DNA of 64,000 nucleotides, from positions 188,761,535 through 188,825,534 of the forward strand of contig BTPG01000003.1 in assembly GCA_036245525.1 (NCBI GenBank), in the 5' to 3' direction. Below, piece after piece: positions 56,901-64,000 of the stretch (the first letter of the stretch is position 1; each line of letters opens with the position of its first letter). This DNA is from Semisulcospira habei. Taxonomy: Eukaryota; Mollusca; Gastropoda; Semisulcospiridae. A model generated the notes under the pieces. It saw only the letters and a list, made by a program, of their open reading frames with translations, was not told where the DNA came from and made no database searches. Position numbers and translations under genes: made by a program.

Positions 56901-59737
56901 GCGCTTTGGTTCCACAATGTCCATGGGTAGGTTGAGGAACCCCTGGTGAATCCAACGGAAAACCGAAACAGGAGTGGAGACTCCATCAGCGGTAACTCCT
57001 CCTTCGCATGAGAACCGAGGAACGTAGTGGAGGCCGAGTGCACGGGTAACTGGAGTCAAGGGTCGGCAGCTCCGGAAGAAGGCGCAGCCCGAGATCTGGA
57101 GGCGGAGCCGAGGACCACCTGCGCGGACCGCATCCCCTCGCCATCTGGCACCAGCATAAGCGAAACCAAGGTCCTAGCAGCCACCTCCGGTCTGCACCCC
57201 CAAAGTGAAGGCCAGGAACTCCGAAGAACCTGGGTCAGCCGAGTCGTCAGCACAGGGGGTCCTTCCGCGGCCAGACGACCTGCCAGGGCCAGGAGCCGTC
57301 CACTGGAGAACGAAGAGCAGGGTAAGGCGCTCCCCGATCCCACGCAGTTTAGGGCGTTACGGACGAGAGAGGTCATCTAGTCCAAGAAGAGTCAAGAGCG
57401 GATCCGCCGCCGGTAGGGGCAGGCAACTCCTGAGACCTCCTGAGAACCGGTCCTGCCGAGGGAAGCCAACAGCTGACCACTCCAAGGAGGGCGAAGCAAG
57501 AAGCTCCGGGAACCGAGAGAAGAAGCGCAGGGAAGTCGAAACGCCTGTCACGAAGTGCAGCAGCCGCGGCCAACTCCGAGCCGTACTTTAAGCCCCAAGT
57601 GTAGGTAAACAGGTCTGTGCTAGGCGAAGTAACGACCGCGTCCTCCCCGAGGATCCACCGGAGGGGGTCGAGCATCCAGAAGTGGAGAGACTGCAGCCAG
57701 GCGCCCTAGGACGGAGCACGAAGAAGGGGAAAGGGCTGAGTGAGGGGGAGAGGAAAGGGACGAACGGCAGCCGGACGCGAAGGGATCGACGAGCGAGATG
57801 GGACAGGATCCCTGGAGCGACGTGAAGAACGGCAACTCCTAAGCACGCCCGCAGTGGAGAGAGAGAGGAGTGTAGACGTCGAGTGTAGGAAGAGTGACTC
57901 CAACGATGGCGAACCGTAGCGGACGAGCATCCCAATGGAGCGGATAGTTAGTTATTTGGGTTTAACGCCGAGCAGGCGACTAAGGCCATCTCACGGCGGC
58001 CCAATGGAGCGGAGCGGTCCCTCCTCGCGTGTATGAGTTCGAGAGAGGAGATCCGAAGTTAAGTGCCATGAGGATTCCAAATCGTGACGTGACAGTGTAC
58101 GCGTGCATGAATGTCTCCATGGACCGAGCTCTATGGCGAGGTAGGCTCGCTGCCGGCGAGAAGACTCCGCAAGGAGCCATCGGGCTGTCTAGGAGACGAG
58201 TGGGGATCGGCATTGGATCAAGGACGGATTGGCGCACGTCCCTCGGCACCGAGCTCCGTGCCGGTGCTGGTTTCCTGTCTGTCATAAGGTTTGTTCTTGG
58301 TGCGATCCCTCCTGGGGACGACCGCATCAATCAACCCACTCTGCGTACTGGAACGTTGCGACCGGCGTGGTGATCTCTCCACAAGATTGTCAAGGACTCG
58401 AGCGGTAAGCACGGAAACTGGAACCTCGGTCCAGCCAGCTGGTCACCAAAGGACTCTGTAACCACTAGCAGCCGGCTCAGGGTGATCCCCGACGAGCAGT
58501 GCTGTCCTGGTGGAGCCCCCTCCAGGGAGCGAGGGCGGTGCCAGCATACCCGCTCCGAGCGCGAAACCTGCGCTACGTCGTCGGCCGCCTGGACGGCTTC
58601 CCAGCTGACCTTGAGCGGTGTGTGGGTTCCGTACCGTGCGCCCAGTGGATTCCATTTGTGCCGAGACGATGCATGCGTGCGAGAATGTCTCCGCGAACCG
58701 AGCTCTATGGCGAGGTGGGCTCGCTGCCAGCGAGGAGACTCCGCGTAGGAGCCAGTGGGCTTTCTAGGAGACGAGCGGGGATCGGCACTGGGTCAAGGAC
58801 GGAATGGCGCACGTCCCTCAGCACCGAGCTCCGTGCCGGTGCTGGCTTTCTGTCTGCCACAACGTTTGGTCCTGGTGCGTTCCCTCCTGGGAACCACTGC
58901 ATCGATCAACCCACTCTGCACACTATACTGACGCGTCCGGCCGGGTGATCTCTCCGTCATCTCGTCGGAACTCGAGTGATCGTAGTACCGGGAACAGCAG
59001 CCGGTATTTCAGCAGGTCTGGAACCAGTCACAGGTGCCGGGCGAACTCGGCAAAGGAAGCCCCAAAGTAGCGCACAGCGCCGTTCCGGTCATGTGGAGCA
59101 GACGTCTCACCAAGGTTCGGAGGTACATCCGGCACATGGTAGACAGACCTTGTGCGAGTCCGACGGTCACTGGAATCCCCCATGTAGTGTGCAGGTCGTC
59201 CAACGGCCACTGCAACATATAAAAACCGAAGGCACGCGGGCGTGGGCCCGGGGGACCCTGCCCTGGTAAGGTTAACCTTCGCAACACATCATGCACAACA
59301 AACTCAAGCATGTCATGACAAGTATAGGCCTGAAGCAAGCGGCCGGCACCGTAACCTTTGTCGGAGCGGTGCCCTCCGCTGAACACCGGCGCTGTACTAT
59401 AGCGACGGGCCTCCAGGTGCAGCTTTGATCGTAGTGTTTTGTTGCGTATATAGGCCATTAATCTCCTGTCGACCATAATTTGTATTCACATGCACAAGCC
59501 TTAGTCAAGGAGGAATTTAACCAAGAGCATATACTAAAGTGTTCGGGGGACATAGGGCTGTCTTAGCACTCTGTTCCCGTCAGGCAGGATCGGGTTGGGA
59601 TGAGGTCACTGGCGCCGGCCCTTAGCTGCCTTGGCGACGGGCTACACCCGTCCGAAATCAATGTCCATTTTGTAGCTCTGTTCCTGTAACTTGCGGAACG
59701 AGCGCATGCATGAATGTGCGCAGCACCTGTGGTGGGA

Positions 59738-59773
<36 letters not shown>

Positions 59774-62605
59774 TGATTTTCGTCTATTACAGCCACACAA
59801 AGGTCATCTTGAACCTTAACAAACGGCAGCAAGGCGTGGCGACCAGTGGCCCTGCGCTCAAGTGGGCATAACACACGACACTCAAGAACTGAAACATGTG
59901 ATGCCAAGGATAAAAGTGCACCAGGATGTTCACCCACCAGCCAAATTGTGTACCTAACAAGCCCCCGTGTAAGGTAAACAGGTCCGCATTACGCATAACA
60001 ACAGTCATTACGTGACCGACACAGTACCGAAGTAAGCGTCGGCTCTCGCCACACTCACCAACGTAATGCGTCAAGGAATAGCTGGAGCATAACACATTCC
60101 CCAAACCCCACAAGGTACAAAAGAGTAGGTAAGGAACAAGTGAGTAGGTAAGCGCCCGAAATATGGTTAGACTTAACTTTCACCGATCTTTCACACCACT
60201 CCCATTCCATTAAAGGTTTTAACCGCGAGGAAAAGGTGCTCTGCATCGCTAGACGCCATCTTGGAAAACGAAGCTGACCATCTGTGGATCTGAGCCGTTT
60301 AAGAAGGACCGTTCCAGATTAAAAACGTCTCCTTTATTTCCTCACGCGTAAATGCCCTCTTTTTGAGAAAGGGAGATTTTGACCCTGTTAATAATAATGC
60401 CACACCAACACGGAAGGAGAGACAGAGGGAGCGGGCGCGAGGCCCGCCAAGTAAAAGTCAAGAGTCTTGGCGCCAAACAACAGAAGAAGAACGCGTACGT
60501 GCCCGCTCAACCAGTGCCCAGCGCGGGGACCGGCCGAGGGCCAACCCAACTACCTTACCTTTTCCCGGAGCGGGACCGGGGAAGGGGGGAGAAATCTCAA
60601 CCAAGGCACGCGCGGCGAAGTCACAGCAAAGCACCCAGCACAGCCCAGGCAGACAAGCAGCCAAGGGGCAGCTGCCAACGAAGAGGGGACACCAGAGCCC
60701 CGCAAGGCACAGGGAGGACGGACGAAGAAGAAGCCAAGCGAAGAACCAAGGCCGTCGACGACCGGCGAACCGGTCGAAAAACCCAAGTCCGTAGGCTAGA
60801 GCAAACACGTCTGAACAGCGTAAGCCTAAGTAGACTGACTGAAGGACTATGGGTACTCTGTCCCAGATGGGAAGTATCGGGAGATAACTCTCGGCCCCCT
60901 CGGGGTTCCCCGAGTGCCTCCCGGGTTGTGTGGTAACACAACGAGCTCTTAGGCTAGAATTGCGTAAGTAGTAGACATCTCCCATAAGGTCATGTCATCG
61001 GTAATGTTTTTGAAGAAACAAAGCCAGCTTCCAGTATCACTAGGCAAGCATTGTCATGGAACCCCCAGGGAAAGAGGAAAAGAGGTAGGCCGAGAAACTC
61101 CTGGCGTCGAGACCTCCAAGCAGACATCAAGAGACTGGGAACCACCTGGAGTAGAATCGAAGGAGAAGCACAGGACAGGAGTTGCTGGAGGTCTCTTGTG
61201 GACGGCCTATACCCGGGTAGGGGTGACAGGCGTAAGTAAGTAAGTAATTAACACATTCTACCCCAGGACCGAAATCCCCAAATTTTGAAGTTGACCTCTG
61301 AAGGACCGCTTACAATTCTAGAGACAGATTGAGCATGATGAGCCTATGAGCGCCAAGCTACTCTGGCACCACCCTTGAACCATCATGCTCAATCCATGTC
61401 TTGTGGTAAGTCAGGGCTGAATGAGTTAAGCTTCAAATCTAACCTAACCCATACCTTCTCAGCAATGTCGGTGCCCTCAGTCTTGAGCTGCTGGTAGAGG
61501 TTCTGGATCTGGGTGGTCAGCTGCTTGTAGTCAGCATCCACCTTCTTACGGCTGGCCTGGAAGGCGGCCGTGTCCTTGGAGGTCTTGAAGCGGTTGATGG
61601 CATCATCATAGCTCTGGTACAGGGCACTGCGTCGGTCCTGCGTACTCTGCACCTCTTCAACCAGGCTGGCCACGCGCAGACGGCTTTCCTTGGCTTCGTC
61701 CTATAAGCACCACATTAAAAAGTCCTCTCCATTAATAATCATCTTGCTTCAGTGCACGTAAACCCATTTAGCACTGACACTCTAATCAGATATTGACCAT
61801 GATAGTTCAAGGGTGATGCAAATAATCTACAAATCATGGACTGACCATGACAGTTCATGGGTGGTTCCGGAATAGTTTGGTGTCCTGAGGCCCCAAGCTA
61901 TTCTATCGCCAACCTTGACCATGTGTTTCCTGAGGCGTTAAAACTGTTACTCTTCAGAGGACAACTCCTACATTTTAAATTTTAACATTAATGGCTTCAC
62001 ACTTTAGTGCCTCTAGGTGCGAAGACATTGGACACCACCCTTGAACTACCCTTGTATGGTGCAATTTCTATCCAAGACATGAAAAAGGGAAGCAAATGTA
62101 CACCTTTCTTATTTTTAAAAGCACACTGTTGAATACTAAGGTATGTACCTGATAAGATGCTGAAGGCATTCGCGTGAGTTTTCTTTCATTCATATGCTAC
62201 AAATAATGAAAAACAGATATATACAACATGGGGGAACCCCACATTACAGATGCAGCAAACTTCAGATATAAGAAAACACCAGGAAACTCACATCTGTTTT
62301 TACAAAGTTTGTTATAAGCAAAGCAACTTGCAGAAAAGTTGGGACGTCTGAGAAAGGGCTGTTATACACCACTTTGTTATATCTGACCCTGTAATAAGCT
62401 TAGTTAACTGTATTAGATAGATGTACAAATAAGCAGCACCTCTCATGGGGCCAATGCCTGCCAAAAATGAATACACAGGCATTACCTTGGTGATAGAGAA
62501 GTCAAGTCGGACATATACGATGACCACCAGGAAGAGAAGGTAGAAAGCACCCACCACCAATAGGGGCTCCTGCAGCAGCAACATTCTCTGGAACGTGTAG
62601 TGCAC
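47270..62605 (-). CDS. RPN1: Ribophorin I, 3' three exons (OST subunit 1)
   Basis: Ribophorin I is a type I ER membrane subunit of the oligosaccharyltransferase that N-glycosylates nascent proteins; it helps tether the complex and present substrates. Three phase-0 exons are seen: 62605-62486 (40 aa), 61700-61455 (82 aa) and 47452-47270 (60 aa plus stop), with GT/AG junctions throughout. The first encodes the conserved membrane segment ([17 protein letters not shown] to [10 protein letters not shown]). The second and third encode the cytosolic coiled-coil tail ([28 protein letters not shown]). The upstream luminal part lies beyond 64000. The last intron is 14.0 kb and full of transposons. Recognised from the family's membrane segment and tail; confident. 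Confidence 0.93.
47985..48413 (-). repeat. Partial copy of the 160-bp-unit repeat element
   Basis: Inverted, diverged units containing GATACCTGATGGTAAGACC and CTCTGAGATTATTCTAGACA. Matches the arrays at 51275-52758 and 62697-63766. Confidence 0.6.
48429..48814 (-). mobile_element. SINE-like retroposon copy 4 with 15-bp duplication
   Basis: TAGATCATTTATGAA flanks it at 48414-48428 and 48815-48829. Reads inverted: tail at 48429, head CCACCCGGG at 48814. Confidence 0.9.
48980..49098 (+). mobile_element. SINE/L2-type 3' tail
   Basis: GGCGCTTTGAGCCGATTCGC, AAAAAGCGCCTATATAATAA and a (TAT)n end. Fits the conserved 3' ends of L2-type LINEs and their SINEs. Confidence 0.55.
49150..49328. mobile_element. 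Palindromic MITE copy O, short stem
   Basis: 179 bp, TTAACTCATTCATTCCC to GGGGCTGAATGAGTTAA. The central stem has collapsed to TTCAAGGGTAGTGCC with CACTACCCTTGAA and a tiny loop. Confidence 0.85.
49330..50695. other. Intronic spacer with microsatellite
   Basis: Short (TA) run at 50292-50302 and (TG)/(CG)/(GA) microsatellite at 50344-50392. Otherwise nothing recognised. Confidence 0.45.
50751..51265 (-). mobile_element. L2/CR1-like LINE 3' end, minus strand
   Basis: Minus-strand signature [14 protein letters not shown] near 51250, then [20 protein letters not shown] near 51000, a (CA) run at 50893-50918 and an ATAATAATAAAGG tail at 50751. Confidence 0.75.
51918..52302 (-). mobile_element. 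SINE-like retroposon copy 5 with 14-bp duplication
   Basis: TGTACCAAGTTTGG flanks it at 51904-51917 and 52303-52316, inside a unit of the tandem repeat. Confidence 0.9.
52760..54862 (+). pseudogene. RTE-like LINE, 5'-truncated (LINE-1 of this window), first part
   Basis: End of the endonuclease ([30 protein letters not shown]), then the [40 protein letters not shown] (motif A), [13 protein letters not shown] (motif B), [15 protein letters not shown] (motif C), [14 protein letters not shown] and [17 protein letters not shown] small deletion at 53848 shifts the frame and creates a TAG. The reading frame stops at 54862, where a DIRS element begins, and resumes at 61023. Clade between RTE and CR1/L2 types is not certain. 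Confidence 0.88.
54863..55071 (-). repeat. DIRS-2 3' terminal repeat
   Basis: Outer tip TGCATTTTTCTTTAAAAGG, then TACTTACCGATGACATGACC and about 150 bp matched by the inverse of 60836-60985. Confidence 0.88.
55122..55218 (-). repeat. DIRS-2 internal complementary region
   Basis: Inverse of right tip (AATGTTTTTGAAGAAAC) plus AAA plus left tip (TGCATTTTTCTTTAAAAGG), with GTCATCGGTAA and TTACCGATGAC on each side. Confidence 0.9.
55257..56210 (-). pseudogene. DIRS-2 recombinase and linker remnants
   Basis: Broken minus-strand frames. [14 protein letters not shown] and [15 protein letters not shown] (about 56090-55930) align by pattern with the VDLFAFRIN and AVDAFSIGW linker of DIRS-3. The last part ([20 protein letters not shown]) parallels the recombinase end of DIRS-1. 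Identified by comparison within this window only. Confidence 0.45.
56417..56854 (-). mobile_element. RTE-like LINE 3' fragment in DIRS-2, 12-bp duplication
   Basis: CCCAATGGGGAT flanks it at 56405-56416 and 56855-56866. Minus-strand frames: [30 protein letters not shown], then after a frame change [12 protein letters not shown]. Tail GTAAGTAAGTA, as in the host LINE at 61231-61247, so the same family. Confidence 0.9.
57945..57999 (-). mobile_element. 55-bp I-like LINE tail with 14-bp duplication
   Basis: CCCAATGGAGCGGA flanks it at 57931-57944 and 58000-58013. Inverted it reads CCGCCGTGAGATGGCCTTAG, then GTTAAACCCAAATAACTAAC, matching 5463-5517 of the I-like LINE with few differences. Confidence 0.92.
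58101..58956. repeat. Direct duplication inside DIRS-2
   Basis: 58101-58380 and 58675-58956 are about 85-90% alike at a 574-bp offset (both contain CCGAGCTCTATGGCGAGG and GCACCGAGCTCCGTGCCGG). Confidence 0.85.
59000..60835. other. DIRS-2 interior, unrecognised
   Basis: Overlapping long frames on both strands, mostly composition-driven. A minus-strand 155-aa frame (59476-59009) and a Lys/Arg/Gln-rich plus-strand frame (60379-60936) show no clear family. Contains 31 T at 59742-59772. Confidence 0.4.
60836..61022 (-). repeat. DIRS-2 5' terminal repeat
   Basis: Inverse of 54904-55071, then the distinct tip GTAATGTTTTTGAAGAAAC and AAA. Confidence 0.88.
61023..61247 (+). pseudogene. RTE-like LINE, C-terminal end and tail
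   Basis: Continues the interrupted frame as KPAS, then [20 protein letters not shown] and [11 protein letters not shown], stop at 61237-61239, inside a tandem TAAG tail (61231-61247). The tail runs directly into the TTAA of MITE copy P. Confidence 0.9.
61248..61429. mobile_element. Palindromic MITE copy P, one arm shortened
   Basis: TTAACACATTCTACCCC to GGGCTGAATGAGTTAA. Left inner arm is deleted; the right arm AGCTACTCTGGCACCACCCT remains. Confidence 0.8.
61455..61700 (-). CDS. RPN1: RPN1 penultimate exon
   Basis: 246 bp, phase 0. Acceptor GCTTATAG, donor GAAG|GTATGG. Encodes [20 protein letters not shown] through [14 protein letters not shown], a heptad-rich coiled coil. Confidence 0.93.
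61758..61938. mobile_element. Palindromic MITE copy Q, degraded
   Basis: TAAACCCATTTAGCACTGAC at left; stem words GGTTCCGGAATAGTTTGG and CCAAGCTATTCT; right boundary about TGAGGCGTTAAAA. A repeat of the TTGACCATGATAGTTCA word suggests an internal duplication. Confidence 0.55.
62486..62605 (-). CDS. RPN1: RPN1 transmembrane exon
   Basis: 120 bp, phase 0. Acceptor TTGTTTAG, donor CCAAG|GTAATG. Encodes the single C-terminal membrane span with a positively charged cytosolic start. Confidence 0.94.
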
Positions 62606-62624
62606 CTAAACAAACACACATCAT

Positions 62625-63766
62625 AAAATAACAAGAAAGGCAAAGCCCTTATGGCTCACATTTATGACCCAATCCACACATGTCTGACAATAAGTAAAGG
62701 GATGGCTTCTGCATTAACAAAATCCATGTTTTCTCAAAATTTAATCAGTTTTCATACATCTGTGAAACCCCCTTGACCTTTGTGATAAGTTGACTAAATT
62801 AGGATACATAGGCAAGGTCTTATTATCAGCTACCTTTGTGCCAAATTTGATTGAAAAGTTTGCCAAAATGTTGATAATCACTACAATTATTGGCATTTTA
62901 TACACATTTGTCGACCTCTTGTGACCCATGACCTTTTCCAGATTGGTCCTTCAAATTAGTATGCATAGAAAGGTCTTACCATCAGGTATCTCTGTAGCAA
63001 GTTTGGGTTTGAAGTTGTTAATAGTAATTGAGAATATTTTTTGGGGGGGGTCAAAATATGGCTATTTTTTACCTATTTCCTGGGCTCTTGTGACCCTTGA
63101 CCTTTCCAAGGGGTCATCCAAATGAGTATGCATAGATCAGATAGGTCTTACCATCAGGTATCTCTGTAGCAGGTTTAGGTTTGAAGTTGTGAATAGTATT
63201 TGAGAAGAAACATCTTTTGTCAAAATATGGCGATTTTGGACCTATCTTTGAGCTATGTGACCCTTGTCCTTTCTGAGGGATCAACCAAATTAGTAAGCAT
63301 AGAAAGGTCTTACCATCAGATATCTTTGTAAGAGATTTTTGGGTTTGAAGTTGTAAATAGCATTTGAGAGAAAAAAATCTCTTGTAAAAATATGGCAATT
63401 TTGGACCAATTTACTGAGCTCTCGTGACCCTTGACTTTTCCAAGTGATCAACCAAATTAGTGTGCGTATAAGGTATTACCATCAGGTATCTTTGTACCAA
63501 GTTTGGGTTTGAGGTTGTGAACAGTATTTGAGAAAAAATAAATCATGTCCAAAATTAGCTATTTGGGATATATTTCCTGATCCCGTGACCTTGACTTTGT
63601 GAGAGGTCACTGAAATTGATATGTTTAGAAAGGTCTTGCCACAAAGTATCCTTTGCCCAATTTTGAAGACTGTAGCTTGAATAGTCTCCGAGAAAATGCC
63701 AACATTAAAGTTTACCATGGATGACGGCGGACCACTGCCCAGAACATGCTCACTTTTGCTTCGCAC
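62625..63766 (+). repeat. Tandem-repeat element, copy 2
   Basis: Starts TAACAAGAAAGGCAAAGCC and ends CTCACTTTTGCTTCGCAC. Six units with spacing 157-169 bp (CAAATTAGTATGCATAG-type words near 62794, 62951, 63118, 63283, 63452, 63612), colinear with copy 1. Confidence 0.82.
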
Positions 63767-63768
63767 TT

Positions 63769-64000
63769 GATTGATTGTACATTGTTTAACGTCCCGACAG
63801 CAACAAGGCTTTCTCAGGACGTGCCTGCACTGCTTGTGAAAAAAAAAAAAAAAAAAAAAAAACCTAAACAGAACATTGAATGTATGTCGCCAGCTGGTCA
63901 AATACATTAAATAAACCTAACACATGGGGCCTAAATAAAGCTAAGACCATTTAGCAACACACATCCAATATCAAGAGCTACAGGCAGTGCAGACAGTAGG
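63769..64000 (-). mobile_element. SINE-like retroposon copy 6, cut by window end
   Basis: Tail GATTGATTGTACATTG at 63769, an expanded A-run at 63840-63862, body as in copies 4 and 5. Confidence 0.85.

Larger units (their letters stand above)
54863..61022 (-). mobile_element. DIRS-type retrotransposon, complete ends (DIRS-2)
   Basis: AAA at both junctions (54863-54865, 61020-61022) replaces a single AAA in the LINE. The ends share about 165 bp of inverted repeat (54904-55071 and 60836-60985 inverted) plus different outer tips. The block 55122-55218 is the inverse of the two tips joined through one AAA, i.e. the predicted circle junction. That block sits at the left, so the element reads right to left. 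Remnants of the recombinase ([10 protein letters not shown] to [17 protein letters not shown], near 55435-55330) and RNase H linker (about 56030-55900) support this orientation; RT is not recognisable, so it is probably dead. Confidence 0.85.
62606..64000 (-). other. RPN1 intron upstream of the membrane exon
   Basis: Mostly repeats: a tandem-repeat element (62625-63766) and a SINE-like copy running off the window. Confidence 0.8.

Noticed and set aside
55257..60936. Many overlapping Arg/Pro/Gly-rich frames on both strands
   Set aside because: High GC composition of DIRS-2 leaves several frames open at once; only those matching DIRS-1 or DIRS-3 by pattern were kept.
62625..63766. Centromeric-type satellite
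   Set aside because: Only six units with fixed ends and order, repeated colinearly elsewhere in the window; an interspersed element fits better.

Overview
The window is a piece of a repeat-rich invertebrate animal genome. It has spliced host genes with large introns and a very high density of nested retrotransposons, DNA transposons and palindromic MITEs. The mix of DIRS, RTE-like, I-like and L2/CR1-like elements with short tandem-repeat tails is what I would expect of a mollusc, possibly a marine gastropod. That placement is an inference from style; no diagnostic gene proves it. No prokaryotic operon, CRISPR array, rRNA or convincing tRNA was seen.

Layout. 1-5528: an I-clade-like LINE with a zinc-knuckle ORF1 and an ORF2 carrying endonuclease, RT and RNase H, broken by frameshifts. 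It abuts the 3' part of a DIRS element (5529-8083) that keeps a tyrosine recombinase, an internal complementary region and a terminal repeat, and whose recombinase is split by an 832-bp hAT-like element. 8398-8830: two candidate exons of an unidentified minus-strand gene with an ETS/ZNF143-like promoter motif pair. 9226-26884: three exons (849, 2156 and 10171 bp; phases consistent) of a very large Q-rich zinc-finger protein of at least 4391 aa; its introns hold MITEs, a nested hAT-like element and LINE fragments. 26885-38535: intergenic sequence dominated by TTAA-bounded palindromic MITEs and a ~385-bp SINE-like family. 38540-42420: a decayed second-lineage DIRS element. 42430-46600: repeats and one weak candidate exon.

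46600 to the end: the 3' part of a minus-strand host gene recognisable as ribophorin I (RPN1), a subunit of the oligosaccharyltransferase. Its last intron (47453-61454, 14.0 kb) holds a nested stack: a tandem-repeat element, then an RTE-like LINE, whose ORF is interrupted by a 6.16-kb DIRS element, which itself carries a LINE fragment and a 55-bp I-like fragment, both with clean target-site duplications.

How the parts relate. The host genes appear independent of each other. Most remaining structure is transposon biology, and several nesting events can be reconstructed to the base from target-site duplications. The most unusual signals are (i) about 17 copies of a palindrome family whose two arms covary between copies, (ii) a textbook DIRS circle-junction structure, (iii) a 55-bp LINE tail with a perfect 14-bp duplication, and (iv) the unrecognised giant-exon zinc-finger gene. 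I did not find evidence for a new enzymatic or defence system.
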